A stretch of DNA of 64,000 nt, from the NCBI RefSeq assembly GCF_010731715.1, contig NZ_AP022587.1:3162001-3226000 (forward strand). Direction: 5' to 3'. Below the pieces are notes generated by a model. The model searched no databases, was not told the DNA's origin, and was given only the letters and a program-made list of their open reading frames with translations. The translations under genes were made by a program, and so were the position numbers. This DNA comes from Mycobacterium stomatepiae (lineage in GTDB: Bacteria; Actinomycetota; Actinomycetes; Mycobacteriales; Mycobacteriaceae). Shown one piece after another: positions 35,398-44,552 of this stretch (position 1 is its first letter; each line of letters opens with the position of its first letter).

Positions 35398-36240
35398 TCA
35401 GCGCAACAGATGCGTGCGGGCGAACTGCAGCGATTCGGCGAGCATGGCCTCGCGCTCGCTGGCTGAGCGTGCGCTCGAGGTCGACACCTCGAGGATCGCA
35501 TGGCCGGCGAAATTGCCGGCGGCCAGCATCTGGCACACCTCCGCGGTGGGTTGGGTGCCGCGCCCGGGCACCAGGTGTTCGTCGGCGGGCAGGCCGCTGC
35601 CGTCGCACAGGTGCAGATGCACCAGCCCCGCGCCCATCCGCTCGGTCATCTCCAGGGCGTCGGTGCCGGCCGTCGAGGTGTGCGACAGGTCCAGCGTGTA
35701 GTGCGCGTGGTTGCCGTCCAGCGGGTCGTAGGACGGCGAGAACGCCGAAATCGCCGGTCCCGGGCCACCGCCGCGCCGACGCATCCGTTCCCGCGACTGG
35801 TCGGTCCCGAAGAACCGATCCGCCCGAAACGGGAACATGTTCTCCACCGCGACCAGCACGTCGCTGGACGCTTCCAACTTGATGACCTGCTCGCTGAATC
35901 CCTCGGCGTAACGCCGCTGCCAGCGGAACGGCGGATGCACGACGACGGTCTGCGCGCCGAGCTCCTCGGCGGCCCGCACGCTACGTTCCAGCTTGGGAAT
36001 CGGGTTGGAACCCCACACCCGCTGCGAGATCAGCAGGCAGGGTGCGTGTACCGACAGCACCGGCACCTGGTACCGCTGCGACAGCTTCTTGACGGCGGCG
36101 ACGTCCTGGCTGACCGACTCGCTCCACACCATCAGCTCGACCCCGTCGTAGCCGAGCCTGGACGCGTACTCGAACGCGGCCTCGGCCCTCAACGGGTAGA
36201 CCGAGGCCGTGGAAAGGCCGACCTTGATTGCTGGGCGCAC
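35398..36240 (-). CDS. sugar phosphate isomerase/epimerase-like TIM-barrel protein (Rv0498-like)
   Basis: A 280-residue xylose-isomerase-like (AP endonuclease 2 family) barrel. Metal-binding type residues appear at successive strand ends: VSVHAPCL, TVVVHPPFR, VAVENMFP, YTLDLSHTS, HLHLCDGSG and AILEVSTSS, giving a His/Glu/Asp/His set suited to one or two divalent metals. The exact reaction (isomerase, epimerase or endonuclease) cannot be read. Start GTG 36240 (RPAIKVGLSTAS). Between the transmembrane protein and the thioesterase gene in one leftward run. Confidence 0.85.
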   Translation of the reverse strand: MRPAIKVGLSTASVYPLRAEAAFEYASRLGYDGVELMVWSESVSQDVAAVKKLSQRYQVPVLSVHAPCLLISQRVWGSNPIPKLERSVRAAEELGAQTVVVHPPFRWQRRYAEGFSEQVIKLEASSDVLVAVENMFPFRADRFFGTDQSRERMRRRGGGPGPAISAFSPSYDPLDGNHAHYTLDLSHTSTAGTDALEMTERMGAGLVHLHLCDGSGLPADEHLVPGRGTQPTAEVCQMLAAGNFAGHAILEVSTSSARSASEREAMLAESLQFARTHLLR

Positions 36241-36255
36241 AGTTGCGGGCGGCGC

Positions 36256-37308
36256 CTAGGTGGACTGCATGGATAGTGCCAGCGGTCCCAGGGTGATCAG
36301 CGCACCGACGGCCACCGCGATCAGCGTGCTCGCGATGTCTTCGGTTTTGCGTACCACCCGCACCCCGGCCACCAGGCCGAGGATGACCAGCACCGACAAC
36401 ACCAGGGCCACCAGGCTGTTCCAGCGCCACAGTTGGTCGAACGCGATGAACAGCCCGGCGCCGAAGGCGACCGCCAGGATCGACTGCAACACGATCAGGC
36501 TGCCGCGCCACAGGGCAACGAGTTTGCCCGGCGCCGGGTGGGCGTCCTGGGGCTGCTCGGTACGGGGCGCCTCGACATCGACGTGGTCCTCGGTGGGCCC
36601 CGCGGCGACGGTCCGCGCGTCCGCGTCGGCGCGCTCGTCGCTGCGCCGTCGGGCCACCTCGTCGGCGAGAGTCTGCCCGCCGAACAGGGTGGAATCCGAA
36701 GTCTGCAGGTAGGAGCGTACGTAGGCGGAATCCTCGGTCGCGGGTTCGGCCTCGCGCACGTCGGAGTCCATGACGTCGACCGGCATGTCCGCGTATTGCT
36801 CCAGCGGATCCGGGCTCATGTCCTCGGCGCCGGACGATGCCGCGGGCTGGCCGGTGGGCTCGGCCGGCTGCTCGGCTTCCGGCGCGTCGGGGCGGCGCGT
36901 GGGACGCGGGTAGGCGCTGCGCTCGGGGCCGACCCGGGGCGGCTGCGGCGGCGACTTGGGCCAGCGCGGCTCGGGCCGGGGTGCGGGCTTGGACCGGTCC
37001 TCGGTGACCGGATCGGCCACGACGTGCTCCGAGGCCGGTTCGGGCGCCGCTTCGACCTCGGGTTCGGCGGTATCGACCGCGCCGTTGGCCTCGTGTGTTG
37101 TCTGGTCGCGTTCGTGGTGCTCGTCGTCGCGGATGACGGGAATCTCGCCGGTCAGCTCGGCGACGGTGACGGTGTCGCTATCGCCGCGGCGGCGCCGCCG
37201 CCGCCGGGTGCCCACCGGGGCGCCGATGGTTCCGTTCCTGGCCAGCAGCTCGGCTACCGAGATCGGCCGAGTGCCGGGGCTCTCGGTCTCGGAGTGTGGT
37301 CCGGTCAT
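36256..37308 (-). CDS. conserved membrane protein with long disordered N-terminus (Rv0497-like)
   Basis: 350 residues. The first 260 are Pro/Glu/Ala/Asp-rich and probably disordered, with a basic patch [11 protein letters not shown] and many Ser/Thr suited to Ser/Thr kinases. The last 90 hold three hydrophobic helices: [39 protein letters not shown] and [18 protein letters not shown]. So the tail anchors a large cytoplasmic domain. It overlaps the ppx1 stop by four bases (ATGA) and is therefore coupled to it. No catalytic motif. Function unknown; its partner gene points toward polyphosphate or (p)ppGpp metabolism. Confidence 0.85.
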   Translation of the reverse strand: MTGPHSETESPGTRPISVAELLARNGTIGAPVGTRRRRRRRGDSDTVTVAELTGEIPVIRDDEHHERDQTTHEANGAVDTAEPEVEAAPEPASEHVVADPVTEDRSKPAPRPEPRWPKSPPQPPRVGPERSAYPRPTRRPDAPEAEQPAEPTGQPAASSGAEDMSPDPLEQYADMPVDVMDSDVREAEPATEDSAYVRSYLQTSDSTLFGGQTLADEVARRRSDERADADARTVAAGPTEDHVDVEAPRTEQPQDAHPAPGKLVALWRGSLIVLQSILAVAFGAGLFIAFDQLWRWNSLVALVLSVLVILGLVAGVRVVRKTEDIASTLIAVAVGALITLGPLALSMQST

Positions 37309-38321
37309 GGTTTGTCGCCTCTCGATCGGTTGGTGTTCCGATCAACCGCCTGACCTCCAGCATTGCGCACGGGAGTCTCGACGAGGGCGGTTCCGTCCGC
37401 TTCGCTGTCGAGCTTGCGCAAGATGAGACCTTCCCGTAACGCCCACGGGCAGATATCCACTGTTTCTATCGACAGCGCTCGCATACTCGCCTCCGCCACC
37501 AAAGCGCCCGCCACGATCTGTGGCGCCCGCTCGGCGCTGACTCCTTCCAACTCCGCCCTGTCAGCGGTCGTCATCCTAGAGATGAAAGATATGAGTTGCC
37601 TGAGGCCGTTGGCGGTCAGCGTGCGCTTCACCCGTGGTCCGGCGGCCGACGGCGCCGCACCGGTCAGCCGGGCCAGCGAGCGGAACGTCTTCGACGTTGC
37701 CACCGCGAGATCGGGGCTGCCCGCATCCAGCACCGCTTCGCTGGCCTCGGCCAGCTCGGTGTCCAGCCAATCGCGCAGCATCGCCACCCGGCGTCGCCCC
37801 GGCGGATCGTCGGGCAGCCACTCACGGGTCAACCGCCCCGCGCCCAGCGGCAGCGACAGGGCGACCTCGGGTTCCTCGTCGACACCGCTGGACAGCTCCA
37901 GCGACCCGCCGCCGATGTCGAGGTTGATGATGCGCCCGGCGCTCCACCCGTACCAGCGGCGCACCGCCAGGAAGGTCAGCCGCGACTCGTCGACCCCGGT
38001 CAGCACTTGCAACTCGACGCCGGTCTCTTTGCGCACCCGCGTCAGCACGTCGTCGGAATTCTCGGCGTCGCGGACCGCGGAGGTGGCAAAGGCCATCAGC
38101 TCCGCACAACCGGAGCTGCCGGCGATCTTCGCGAACTCGTCGATCGTGGAGGTCAGCTTTTCGGCGCCGCGCTTGGTGATCTTGCCCGAGCTGTCGGTGG
38201 CCTCGGCCAGGCGCAAGGTGGCCTTCGTCGAACTCATCGGGGTGGGGTGCCCGCCGCGGTGGGCATCGACCACCAGCAGATGCACCGTATTGCTACCCAC
38301 GTCGAGCACGCCTAATCGCAC
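37305..38321 (-). CDS. ppx1: Ppx/GppA-family exopolyphosphatase (Ppx1)
   Basis: A 338-residue single-module Ppx/GppA phosphatase with an ASKHA fold: phosphate-binding loop [14 protein letters not shown] at the N-terminus and second loop [12 protein letters not shown] near 147, with catalytic-type Glu in RKETGVEL. The homologue Rv0496 hydrolyses short-chain polyphosphate. It lacks the C-terminal HD domain of long Ppx enzymes. Start GTG 38321; a TAGTTT box ends six bases upstream, so the mRNA may be leaderless. Divergent from the Cys-rich gene at 38496. Confidence 0.92.
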   Translation of the reverse strand: MRLGVLDVGSNTVHLLVVDAHRGGHPTPMSSTKATLRLAEATDSSGKITKRGAEKLTSTIDEFAKIAGSSGCAELMAFATSAVRDAENSDDVLTRVRKETGVELQVLTGVDESRLTFLAVRRWYGWSAGRIINLDIGGGSLELSSGVDEEPEVALSLPLGAGRLTREWLPDDPPGRRRVAMLRDWLDTELAEASEAVLDAGSPDLAVATSKTFRSLARLTGAAPSAAGPRVKRTLTANGLRQLISFISRMTTADRAELEGVSAERAPQIVAGALVAEASMRALSIETVDICPWALREGLILRKLDSEADGTALVETPVRNAGGQAVDRNTNRSRGDKP

Positions 38322-38327
38322 GAAAAC

Positions 38328-38333
38328 AAACTA
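38328..38333 (-). promoter_or_regulatory. -10 box for leaderless ppx1 transcript
   Basis: Minus-strand TAGTTT sits six bases before GTG 38321, predicting transcription from the start codon. Confidence 0.45.
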
Positions 38334-38482
38334 GCGGGGACGATGATGTGGTCTGAGTTGCGCCCCGCTGAGGAGCACAACAATCCGATATCGGTTGCCG
38401 CGATCGCGGGGCAATTCAAGATCGGTCTATCCACGCCCCGGCGGGCTCGGGTGTCAGCGCAGCGAACAGCGGGAATATTGTC

Positions 38483-38488
38483 TAACCT
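38483..38488 (+). promoter_or_regulatory. -10 box deciding the start of the Rv0495c-like gene
   Basis: TAACCT ends seven bases before GTG 38496. This supports a leaderless start there rather than the longer open frame from 38343, which would extend through the promoter region. Confidence 0.5.
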
Positions 38489-38495
38489 TGCGAGC

Positions 38496-39281
38496 GTGGC
38501 GAATTCGCACCCCGAGCCCGGGCAAGAAGTTGAATTGGATTTTGCCCGTGAATGGGTGGAGTTCTTCGATCCGGACAATCCCGAGCACCTGATCGCCGCC
38601 GATCTCACGTGGTTGCTGTCGCGCTGGACGTGTGTGTTCGGAACGCCGGCCTGCCGCGGCACGGTCGAGGGCCGCCCGGACGACGGGTGTTGCTCGCACG
38701 GTGCGTTCCTATCCGACGACGACGACCGCGCCAGCCTGGACGACGCGGTTAAGCAACTCACCGATGCCGACTGGCAATACCGCGAAAAGGGTTTGGGCCG
38801 TAAAGGTTACCTCGAACTCGACGAGCACGAAGGCGAGCCCCAGCACCGCACCCGCAAATACAAGGGTGCGTGCATTTTCTTGAACCGGCCCGGTTTTGCG
38901 GGCGGGATTGGCTGCGCCCTGCACAGCAAGGCGCTCAAGCTGGGCGTGCCGCCGCTGACGATGAAACCCGAGGTCTGCTGGCAGTTGCCGATCCGGCGCA
39001 GCCAGGAATGGGTGACCCGGCCCGACGGCACGGAAATCCTGAAGACCTGGATCACCGAATACGATCGCCGCGGCTGGGGCTCCGGTGGCGCCGACTTGCA
39101 CTGGTACTGCACCGGCGATCCGGCCGCCCATGTCGGCGCCAAGCAGGTGTGGGAAAGCCTGGCCGACGAGCTCGCCGAATTGCTCGGCGCCAAGGCCTAC
39201 GCCGAATTGGCGGCAATGTGCAAGCGCCGCAGCCAATTAGGGCTCATCGCCATACACCCGGCGACTCGGATCGCCGAGTAG
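38496..39281 (+). CDS. conserved cysteine-containing protein (Rv0495c-like)
   Basis: About 261 residues from the preferred GTG 38496 ([20 protein letters not shown]). Cysteines and histidines cluster in [40 protein letters not shown] and PEVCWQLP, a pattern like the Cys-rich CxxxCxxxCC proteins of the YkgJ or DUF3109 type that bind metal or an iron-sulfur cluster. The C-terminal half is Trp-rich ([16 protein letters not shown]). The frame is open back to 38343; the promoter argues against that extension. Function unproven; a redox role has been proposed for the M. tuberculosis homologue as far as I recall. Confidence 0.8.
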   Translation: MANSHPEPGQEVELDFAREWVEFFDPDNPEHLIAADLTWLLSRWTCVFGTPACRGTVEGRPDDGCCSHGAFLSDDDDRASLDDAVKQLTDADWQYREKGLGRKGYLELDEHEGEPQHRTRKYKGACIFLNRPGFAGGIGCALHSKALKLGVPPLTMKPEVCWQLPIRRSQEWVTRPDGTEILKTWITEYDRRGWGSGGADLHWYCTGDPAAHVGAKQVWESLADELAELLGAKAYAELAAMCKRRSQLGLIAIHPATRIAE

Positions 39282-39293
39282 CCGGACTTCGGT

Positions 39294-40013
39294 TCAGCCG
39301 GACCGCGACCGGTAGGCCGCTACCATTCGCAGCGCGCTCGCTAGTAGGTATGCCTCGACGGCCGCGGCGGCCGCGGCGGCGTCGCGTGCCAGCACCGCTT
39401 CGGTGATCGCCCGGAGATCGGTCACCACCGGTTCCGGGTCGTCGTAGGCCCGGGTGAGCTCATGCTCGCGGCCACCGAAGGCGTGGTCGACCCAGCGATA
39501 CAGCAATCCCAACGCACGGTTTCGGGTGCCGTGGATCAGCACCTGGAAGTACGCGAGGTCGGCGGCCTGGCGCTCCTCGGCGCTGCCGGCGTCCCGCACC
39601 GCGGCCAGCGCACCGCGCAATGCGTCGTCATCCTCGGGCTGGCTCCGTTGCGCAGCCAGGCGGCCGATCAACGGGCCCAGCGCCGCCCGAACCTCGAGGA
39701 GTTCGACCAAAAATTCGGGGCCCAATCGCCTTATCAGCGCCTCGACCACCGCGGGGTGCGTGAGTTCCTGCGGGTCCCGCACCACGTTGCCGCTGCCGTG
39801 CCGGGTCTCGATCAGGCCCATCTGCTGCAGCCGGGCCAGACCTTGTCGCAGCGACGTGCGGTTGACCCCGAGCTGCTCGGCCAGCTCCCGCTCGGGCGGC
39901 AGGGCCGTGCCCGGCGGAAACGCGCCGTCGAGGATGGCGTCGGCGATCGACGCGGTGATCTGTTCGTCCACCCGCTGACGGTCGGGCGGCTGCAGCGCAT
40001 TTGACTGATTCAT
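39294..40013 (-). CDS. GntR/FadR-family lipid-responsive regulator (Rv0494-like)
   Basis: A 239-residue regulator: N-terminal winged helix ([52 protein letters not shown]) and a helical FCD-type ligand domain from about residue 85 ([24 protein letters not shown]). The M. tuberculosis homologue is a fatty-acyl-CoA-responsive, autoregulated FadR-like factor. An ATTGG-N5-CCAAT dyad overlaps this gene's own start and the promoter of the divergent Rv0493c-Rv0492A-GMC operon, which is therefore its likely target. ATG 40013 chosen. Its end lies 12 bases from the convergent gene. Confidence 0.9.
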   Translation of the reverse strand: MNQSNALQPPDRQRVDEQITASIADAILDGAFPPGTALPPERELAEQLGVNRTSLRQGLARLQQMGLIETRHGSGNVVRDPQELTHPAVVEALIRRLGPEFLVELLEVRAALGPLIGRLAAQRSQPEDDDALRGALAAVRDAGSAEERQAADLAYFQVLIHGTRNRALGLLYRWVDHAFGGREHELTRAYDDPEPVVTDLRAITEAVLARDAAAAAAAVEAYLLASALRMVAAYRSRSG

Positions 40014-40026
40014 TGGCTCAACCAAT
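40012..40026. promoter_or_regulatory. candidate GntR operator
   Basis: ATTGG (40012-40016) and CCAAT (40022-40026) form a perfect dyad with a 5-base centre; read on the minus strand it is TTGGTTGAGCCAA, close to the TNGTNNNACNA form bound by FadR-like GntR proteins. A TATATT just outside it on the minus strand may be the regulator's own -10, so binding would block it. Confidence 0.6.
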
Positions 40027-40063
40027 ATAGTGGACGGAACCGACAACGTGGGGAGGCGACGCA

Positions 40064-41011
40064 GTGGACGAGAAGCGACTGGCCGAGGCTCCGCGCTGGC
40101 AGGGCAAGGCGGGCCGGCTGGAGGTCTGGTACGCCACGCTGTCGGACCCGCTGACCCGCGCCGGGCTGTGGATTCACTGCGAGACCGTCGCGCCGACCGG
40201 CGACCGCGCCCCCTACGCGCACGGCTGGGTGACCTGGTTTCCGGCCGATGCCTCGCCGCACACCGAGCGTTTCGGACCCGAGCCGACCCGACCGGCGCCC
40301 GGCGCCTGGTTCGACGCGGCGGGTGTACGCGCGGCACCCGAAGAACTGTCCGGACGGGCCGGAACCCTGGCGTGGGAGCTGTCGTGGAAAGCCGCCGGCG
40401 CGCCGCTGTGGACATTTCCACGCGGCGTATGGGATCGCGAACTGCTGCCCGGCGCTCAGGTCGTTCTCGCGCCGACCGCCGACTTCACCGGCTCGCTGAT
40501 CGTAAACGACGCCGCCGCGCGTATTGAGGGGTGGCGCGGCGGCGTCGCACACATCTACGGACACGGCAACGCCAAACGCTGGGGCTGGGTCCATGCCGAC
40601 CTCGGCGACGGCGACGTGTGCGAGGTCGTCACCGCGGTGTCACACAAACCGGGCCTGCGAAGGCTTGCGCCGATGGCGTTCGTTCGCTTCCGTATCGACG
40701 GAAAAGATTGGCCCGCAAGCCCTTTGCCTTCGGTGCGGATGCGGACGACGTTGGGACTGCAGCACTGGCAGCTGGAAGGACGCATCGGCGGTCGCCGCGT
40801 GCTCATCCGCGTCGATCAGCCGCCGGAGCGCTGCGTGAGCCTGGGCTACACCGATCCCGACGGCGGCACGGCGGTGTGCACCAACACCGAACAGGCCGAC
40901 ATCTACATCGAGGTCGACGACCGCCGGTGGTCGGTGCTGGGCACCGGCCACGCCGAAGTCGGTCTGCGCGGCAGCGAGGCGCCGGCCATCAACGAAAGGA
41001 TCCCGACGTGA
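40064..41011 (+). CDS. lipocalin/tocopherol-cyclase-like protein (Rv0493c-like)
   Basis: 315 residues, rich in Trp and beta strands: [64 protein letters not shown] and [17 protein letters not shown]. The repeating WxW strands and the [14 protein letters not shown] motif fit a calycin-type lipid-binding barrel similar to tocopherol cyclase/CrtC-like or DUF2804 proteins. Start GTG 40064 after GGGGAGG. Overlaps the next gene by four bases (GTGA) in a three-gene unit ending in a GMC oxidoreductase, so lipid or sterol handling is a reasonable guess. No signal peptide. Confidence 0.8.
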   Translation: MDEKRLAEAPRWQGKAGRLEVWYATLSDPLTRAGLWIHCETVAPTGDRAPYAHGWVTWFPADASPHTERFGPEPTRPAPGAWFDAAGVRAAPEELSGRAGTLAWELSWKAAGAPLWTFPRGVWDRELLPGAQVVLAPTADFTGSLIVNDAAARIEGWRGGVAHIYGHGNAKRWGWVHADLGDGDVCEVVTAVSHKPGLRRLAPMAFVRFRIDGKDWPASPLPSVRMRTTLGLQHWQLEGRIGGRRVLIRVDQPPERCVSLGYTDPDGGTAVCTNTEQADIYIEVDDRRWSVLGTGHAEVGLRGSEAPAINERIPT

Positions 41012-41337
41012 GCTTTCTTCTCGACCCGCCCTTGCTGTTCGCCTCTGGAGTCCTCATCGAGCGGCAACTGCCGCCGGATCGTCGCGACGTCGCCGAGGCG
41101 GCCACCCTCGGCGTCTTCTTCGGCGGGTCGTTCGGGCTCTACAACAACGTGCCCGGCCTTGGGTTGCTGTGGCGGCCTTTCCGTGCCCGCGACGGCCGCG
41201 ACTTCATGTGGAACAGCGGCGTTTTCGGCGTCGAAACCGAGGAACTCGGCTACCGAATGCACGCTGCCGCGGGCGTCATCTTCGCGACCTACCCGTTCTT
41301 CATCAAGCTGGGCCGCCGGCTCGGGCGTTTGATATGA
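41008..41337 (+). CDS. small hydrophobic protein (Rv0492A-like)
   Basis: 109 residues. N-terminal FLLDPPLLFASGVLIERQLP, a hydrophobic middle (LGVFFGGSFGLYNNVPGLGLLW) and a C-terminal AGVIFATYPFFIKLGRRLGRLI. Probably membrane-associated with one or two helices. GTGA overlap with the upstream gene and ATGA overlap with the GMC gene show strict coupling of all three. No known domain recognised. Confidence 0.8.
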   Translation: MSFLLDPPLLFASGVLIERQLPPDRRDVAEAATLGVFFGGSFGLYNNVPGLGLLWRPFRARDGRDFMWNSGVFGVETEELGYRMHAAAGVIFATYPFFIKLGRRLGRLI

Positions 41338-43208
41338 GGCAGCGGGCCGAACGGCCTCGGGGTTCGTTGGTCTCGTTCGGCACCGCGCTGCTGCCTGAGG
41401 AGCACGGCGGGCCGCCGTCGGCTCAACTGGTCGACCGCGTCGAGCGCTACCTCACGCAACTGCCCGCGACGACACGGCTGGCGGTGCGGGCCGGATTGCT
41501 GTGCATGGGGGCGGCGAGCTACCTCACCACCGGCCGGCCGCTTTCGCGCCTTGATTCTGGCCAACGTGATCAGGTGCTGCGCCGGCTCGCCACGCTCGGC
41601 CCGGACGCCGGAGTGGCGGTGGAGGCCATGAAGGCGATCGTGCTGCTCGCCAATGGCGCGGATACCTTTGCACCGGAACTGCTTTCACGTGCCCAAGCAC
41701 ACGTCACGGCGCGCCCCGATGCACCGTTGAACCTCATCTCCTCGACCGAGAGCCGCTCGATGGTGACCGCCGATGCGGTGATCGTCGGCTCCGGTGCCGG
41801 CGGGGCCATGGTGGCGCGCACCCTGGCCCGCGCCGGCCTCGACACTGTGGTGCTCGAGGAGGGACGCCGCTGGACGGTCGGGGAATTCCGCACCACTCAC
41901 CCGATCGACCGATATTCCGGCTTGTATCGCGGCGCTGGCGCCACCGTCGCACTGGGACGCCCGTCCATCGTCCTGCCCATCGGCCGGGCGGTCGGAGGCG
42001 CCACCGTCGTGAACTCCGGAACGTGTTACCGACCACCGCTTGCCGTGCAGCAACGTTGGCGCGACGAGTTCGGCCTCGACCTGGCCGACCCGGACCGGCT
42101 GACCCGCCACCTGGACGACGTCGAGCACACGCTGCGGGTCGCGCCGGTGCCCCTGCAGACCATGGGCCGCAACGGGCGCCTGCTGCTCGACGCCGCCGCG
42201 ACGCTGGGATGGGACGCCGCACCGATCCCCCGCAATGCGCCGGGCTGCGAAGGGTGTTGCCAATGCGCGATCGGCTGCCCGCGCAACGCGAAGTTCGGCG
42301 TGCACCTCAACGCGCTGCCGCAAGCTTGCGCGGCGGGCGCACGGATCATCTCGCACGCGCGCGTCGAGCGGGTACTGCACCAGCATGGTCGGGCCCGAGG
42401 TGTGCGGGCCCGCCGGCCCGACGGCACGACGCTGGACATCCTCGCGGACACCGTCATCGTCGCCGCCGGCGCGACCGAGACACCGGTTCTGTTGCGGCGC
42501 AGCGGATTAGGTGCTCATCCGCGCCTCGGCCGAAACCTCGCACTACACCCGGCCACGATGCTTGCCGGGCGCTTCGACGATGACGTACTCGCATGGCACG
42601 GCGTGCTGCAGAGCGCCGCTGTCCACGAATTTCACGAGTCACACGGTGTGTTGATCGAAGCGACCTCGACGCCCCCAGGCATGGGCTCGATGGTCTTTCC
42701 CGGGTACGGCGCGGAGTTGCTCAGCTGGCTGGACCGGGCGCCCCAGGTCGCGACCTTTGGCGCCATGGTCGCCGACCGCGGCGTCGGCTCGGTTTTCTCG
42801 GTACGCGGCGAAACGGTGATGCGCTACAACATCTCTCGTGCCGACGTCGCCAAGCTGGTGACCGCGGTCGAGGCGATGGGCCGTCTGTTGTTCGCGGCCG
42901 GAGCGGTCGAGGTACTCACCGGCCTACCCGGCGCGATGACGGTGACGTCCCTGCCCGCTTTGCGTGATGCGTTGCGCCGGAACAACCCGAAAAGCCTGCA
43001 CCTGGCCGCCTTTCACCCCACCGGCACCGCGGCGGCCGGCGCCGACGAACAAGTCTGCCCCGTCGACCCGAGGGGGCGGCTACGCGGCATCGACGGAGTG
43101 TGGGTTGCCGATGCGTCGATCCTGCCCAGCTGCCCAGAGGTAAACCCGCAGCTGTCGATCATGGCGCTGGCGCTGGGCGTGGCTGACGAGGTAGTCAGCG
43201 CCCGGTGA
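41334..43208 (+). CDS. GMC-family FAD oxidoreductase with cysteine cluster (Rv0492c-like)
   Basis: A 624-residue flavoprotein. FAD is bound by VIVGSGAGGAMVARTLARAG (about residues 145-165). The C-terminal GMC_C region has the active-site HPTGTAAAGAD and DASILPSCPEVNPQLSIMALA. About residues 304-315 read CEGCCQCAIGCPRNAK, a set of closely spaced cysteines as in membrane alcohol/long-chain fatty alcohol oxidases, which might hold a metal or Fe-S cluster. A helical N-terminal domain of about 130 residues precedes the FAD domain. Start ATG 41334 in an ATGA overlap. Likely oxidises a lipid alcohol or sterol; substrate unknown. Confidence 0.9.
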   Translation: MRQRAERPRGSLVSFGTALLPEEHGGPPSAQLVDRVERYLTQLPATTRLAVRAGLLCMGAASYLTTGRPLSRLDSGQRDQVLRRLATLGPDAGVAVEAMKAIVLLANGADTFAPELLSRAQAHVTARPDAPLNLISSTESRSMVTADAVIVGSGAGGAMVARTLARAGLDTVVLEEGRRWTVGEFRTTHPIDRYSGLYRGAGATVALGRPSIVLPIGRAVGGATVVNSGTCYRPPLAVQQRWRDEFGLDLADPDRLTRHLDDVEHTLRVAPVPLQTMGRNGRLLLDAAATLGWDAAPIPRNAPGCEGCCQCAIGCPRNAKFGVHLNALPQACAAGARIISHARVERVLHQHGRARGVRARRPDGTTLDILADTVIVAAGATETPVLLRRSGLGAHPRLGRNLALHPATMLAGRFDDDVLAWHGVLQSAAVHEFHESHGVLIEATSTPPGMGSMVFPGYGAELLSWLDRAPQVATFGAMVADRGVGSVFSVRGETVMRYNISRADVAKLVTAVEAMGRLLFAAGAVEVLTGLPGAMTVTSLPALRDALRRNNPKSLHLAAFHPTGTAAAGADEQVCPVDPRGRLRGIDGVWVADASILPSCPEVNPQLSIMALALGVADEVVSAR

Positions 43209-43298
43209 TGGCGGGTGCGCTCAGGCGCGTACACGATGGGCGCCCTCAACACACACACGTCACCGCTGGACACCCTGGCGGTGTGCTACGAACGTTAC

Positions 43299-43793
43299 GT
43301 GCCAGTTCCCGAATTCATCGTTGAGCTGCGTCGCGCGGTTGGCAATGCACCGCTTTGGTTGGCCGGCGTTACAGCTGTCACGATTCACGACCGAAAAGTG
43401 TTGCTGGTCAAACGGTCGGATAACGGCGCCTGGACAGCCGTGACCGGAATCGTCGAGCCTGGAGAGAATCCGGCGGATTGTGCCGCACGCGAAGTGAGCG
43501 AAGAAACTGGAGTTAGTGCTCGGGCAACCAGGCTCGCTTGGGTGCACGTGACGCCGCCGACCGTACACGCCAACGGCGATCACGCCCAATATCTGGATCA
43601 CGTATTCCGGATGCAATGGCTGTCCGGCGAGCCGTTTGCAGCCGACGACGAGAGCACCGAGGCACGGTGGTTCGACCTCGACGAGCTCCCGCCGATGACA
43701 GAGAACATGCGCCGGCGCATTATGTTGAGCGCCAGAGACAATGCAGCGACCATTTTCGACACCACCGACGACGCGCCCGCTGATCGCTTGTGA
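43299..43793 (+). CDS. Nudix hydrolase
   Basis: About 164 residues with a complete Nudix box, GIVEPGENPADCAAREVSEETGV, matching GX5EX7REUXEEXGU (G...E...REVSEETGV). Strand VTAVTIHDRKVLLVKRSDNG precedes it and WFDLDELPPM follows. It hydrolyses a nucleoside diphosphate linked to another moiety; substrate not predictable. The start is uncertain: GTG 43299 (PVPEFIVELRR) fits family length, while ATG 43236 or GTG 43215 are possible; none has a strong ribosome site. Between the GMC operon and convergent regX3; I do not recall it in M. tuberculosis at this place. Confidence 0.85.
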   Translation: MPVPEFIVELRRAVGNAPLWLAGVTAVTIHDRKVLLVKRSDNGAWTAVTGIVEPGENPADCAAREVSEETGVSARATRLAWVHVTPPTVHANGDHAQYLDHVFRMQWLSGEPFAADDESTEARWFDLDELPPMTENMRRRIMLSARDNAATIFDTTDDAPADRL

Positions 43794-43868
43794 ATCCTGG
43801 GCTTTGACTGCGCGTCCCGGGCGGAAAATCGGCGGAATCTGCGCCCTCAACGCGCACTCAGCGGCGGG

Positions 43869-44552
43869 CTAGCCCTCCAGCTTGTAGCCCAGCCCGCGAA
43901 CCGTGACCAGGTGCACCGGATTGGCCGGGTCGGCTTCGATCTTCGACCGCAGGCGCTTGACGTGGACGTCGAGCGTCTTGGTGTCACCCACGTAGTCCGC
44001 GCCCCAGACCCGATCGATCAACTGCCCGCGGGTCAACACCCGTCCGCTGTTGCGCATCAGGTATTCGAGCAAGTCAAACTCTTTGAGCGGCAACGTAATT
44101 GCGTCACCGTTGACCGACACGACGTGCCGCTCGACGTCCATCCGGACCGGGCCCGACTCCAGCACGCCGTCGCTGATCTCGGAGTCGTCATCACCGCCAC
44201 GGCGCAGCACCGCCCGAATCCGGGCGATCAGCTCACGCGCCGAATAGGGTTTGGTCACATAGTCGTCGGCGCCGAGCTCCAGGCCGACCACCTTGTCGAT
44301 CTCGCTGTCGCGGGCCGTCACCATGATCACGGGCACGCTGGAGCGAGCGCGCAGCTGCTTGCACACGTCGGTGCCCGACATTCCCGGCAGCATCAGATCG
44401 AGCAGCACGATGTCCGCGCCGGCACGATCGAACTCGGACAGCGCCGCTGACCCATCGGTCACCACGGTGGCTTCGAAGCCTTCCTTGCGAAGCAGGAAGG
44501 CCAGTGGATCGGCAAGCGACTCCTCGTCCTCCACGATCAGCACACTGGTCAT
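43869..44552 (-). CDS. regX3: two-component response regulator RegX3
   Basis: A 227-residue OmpR/PhoB-family regulator. Receiver domain: acidic VEDEES, phospho-acceptor Asp52 in [13 protein letters not shown], Lys in [18 protein letters not shown]-terminal winged helix: [41 protein letters not shown] and RGLGYKL. With SenX3 it controls the phosphate-starvation response, ESX-5 secretion and related genes in mycobacteria. The ATG overlaps the senX3 stop by four bases (ATGA), unlike M. tuberculosis where MIRU repeats separate the genes. Confidence 0.97.
   Translation of the reverse strand: MTSVLIVEDEESLADPLAFLLRKEGFEATVVTDGSAALSEFDRAGADIVLLDLMLPGMSGTDVCKQLRARSSVPVIMVTARDSEIDKVVGLELGADDYVTKPYSARELIARIRAVLRRGGDDDSEISDGVLESGPVRMDVERHVVSVNGDAITLPLKEFDLLEYLMRNSGRVLTRGQLIDRVWGADYVGDTKTLDVHVKRLRSKIEADPANPVHLVTVRGLGYKLEG

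Noticed and set aside
38343..38495. N-terminal extension of the Rv0495c-like gene
   Set aside because: It crosses the promoter region between divergent genes; a TAACCT box seven bases before GTG 38496 fits a leaderless start.
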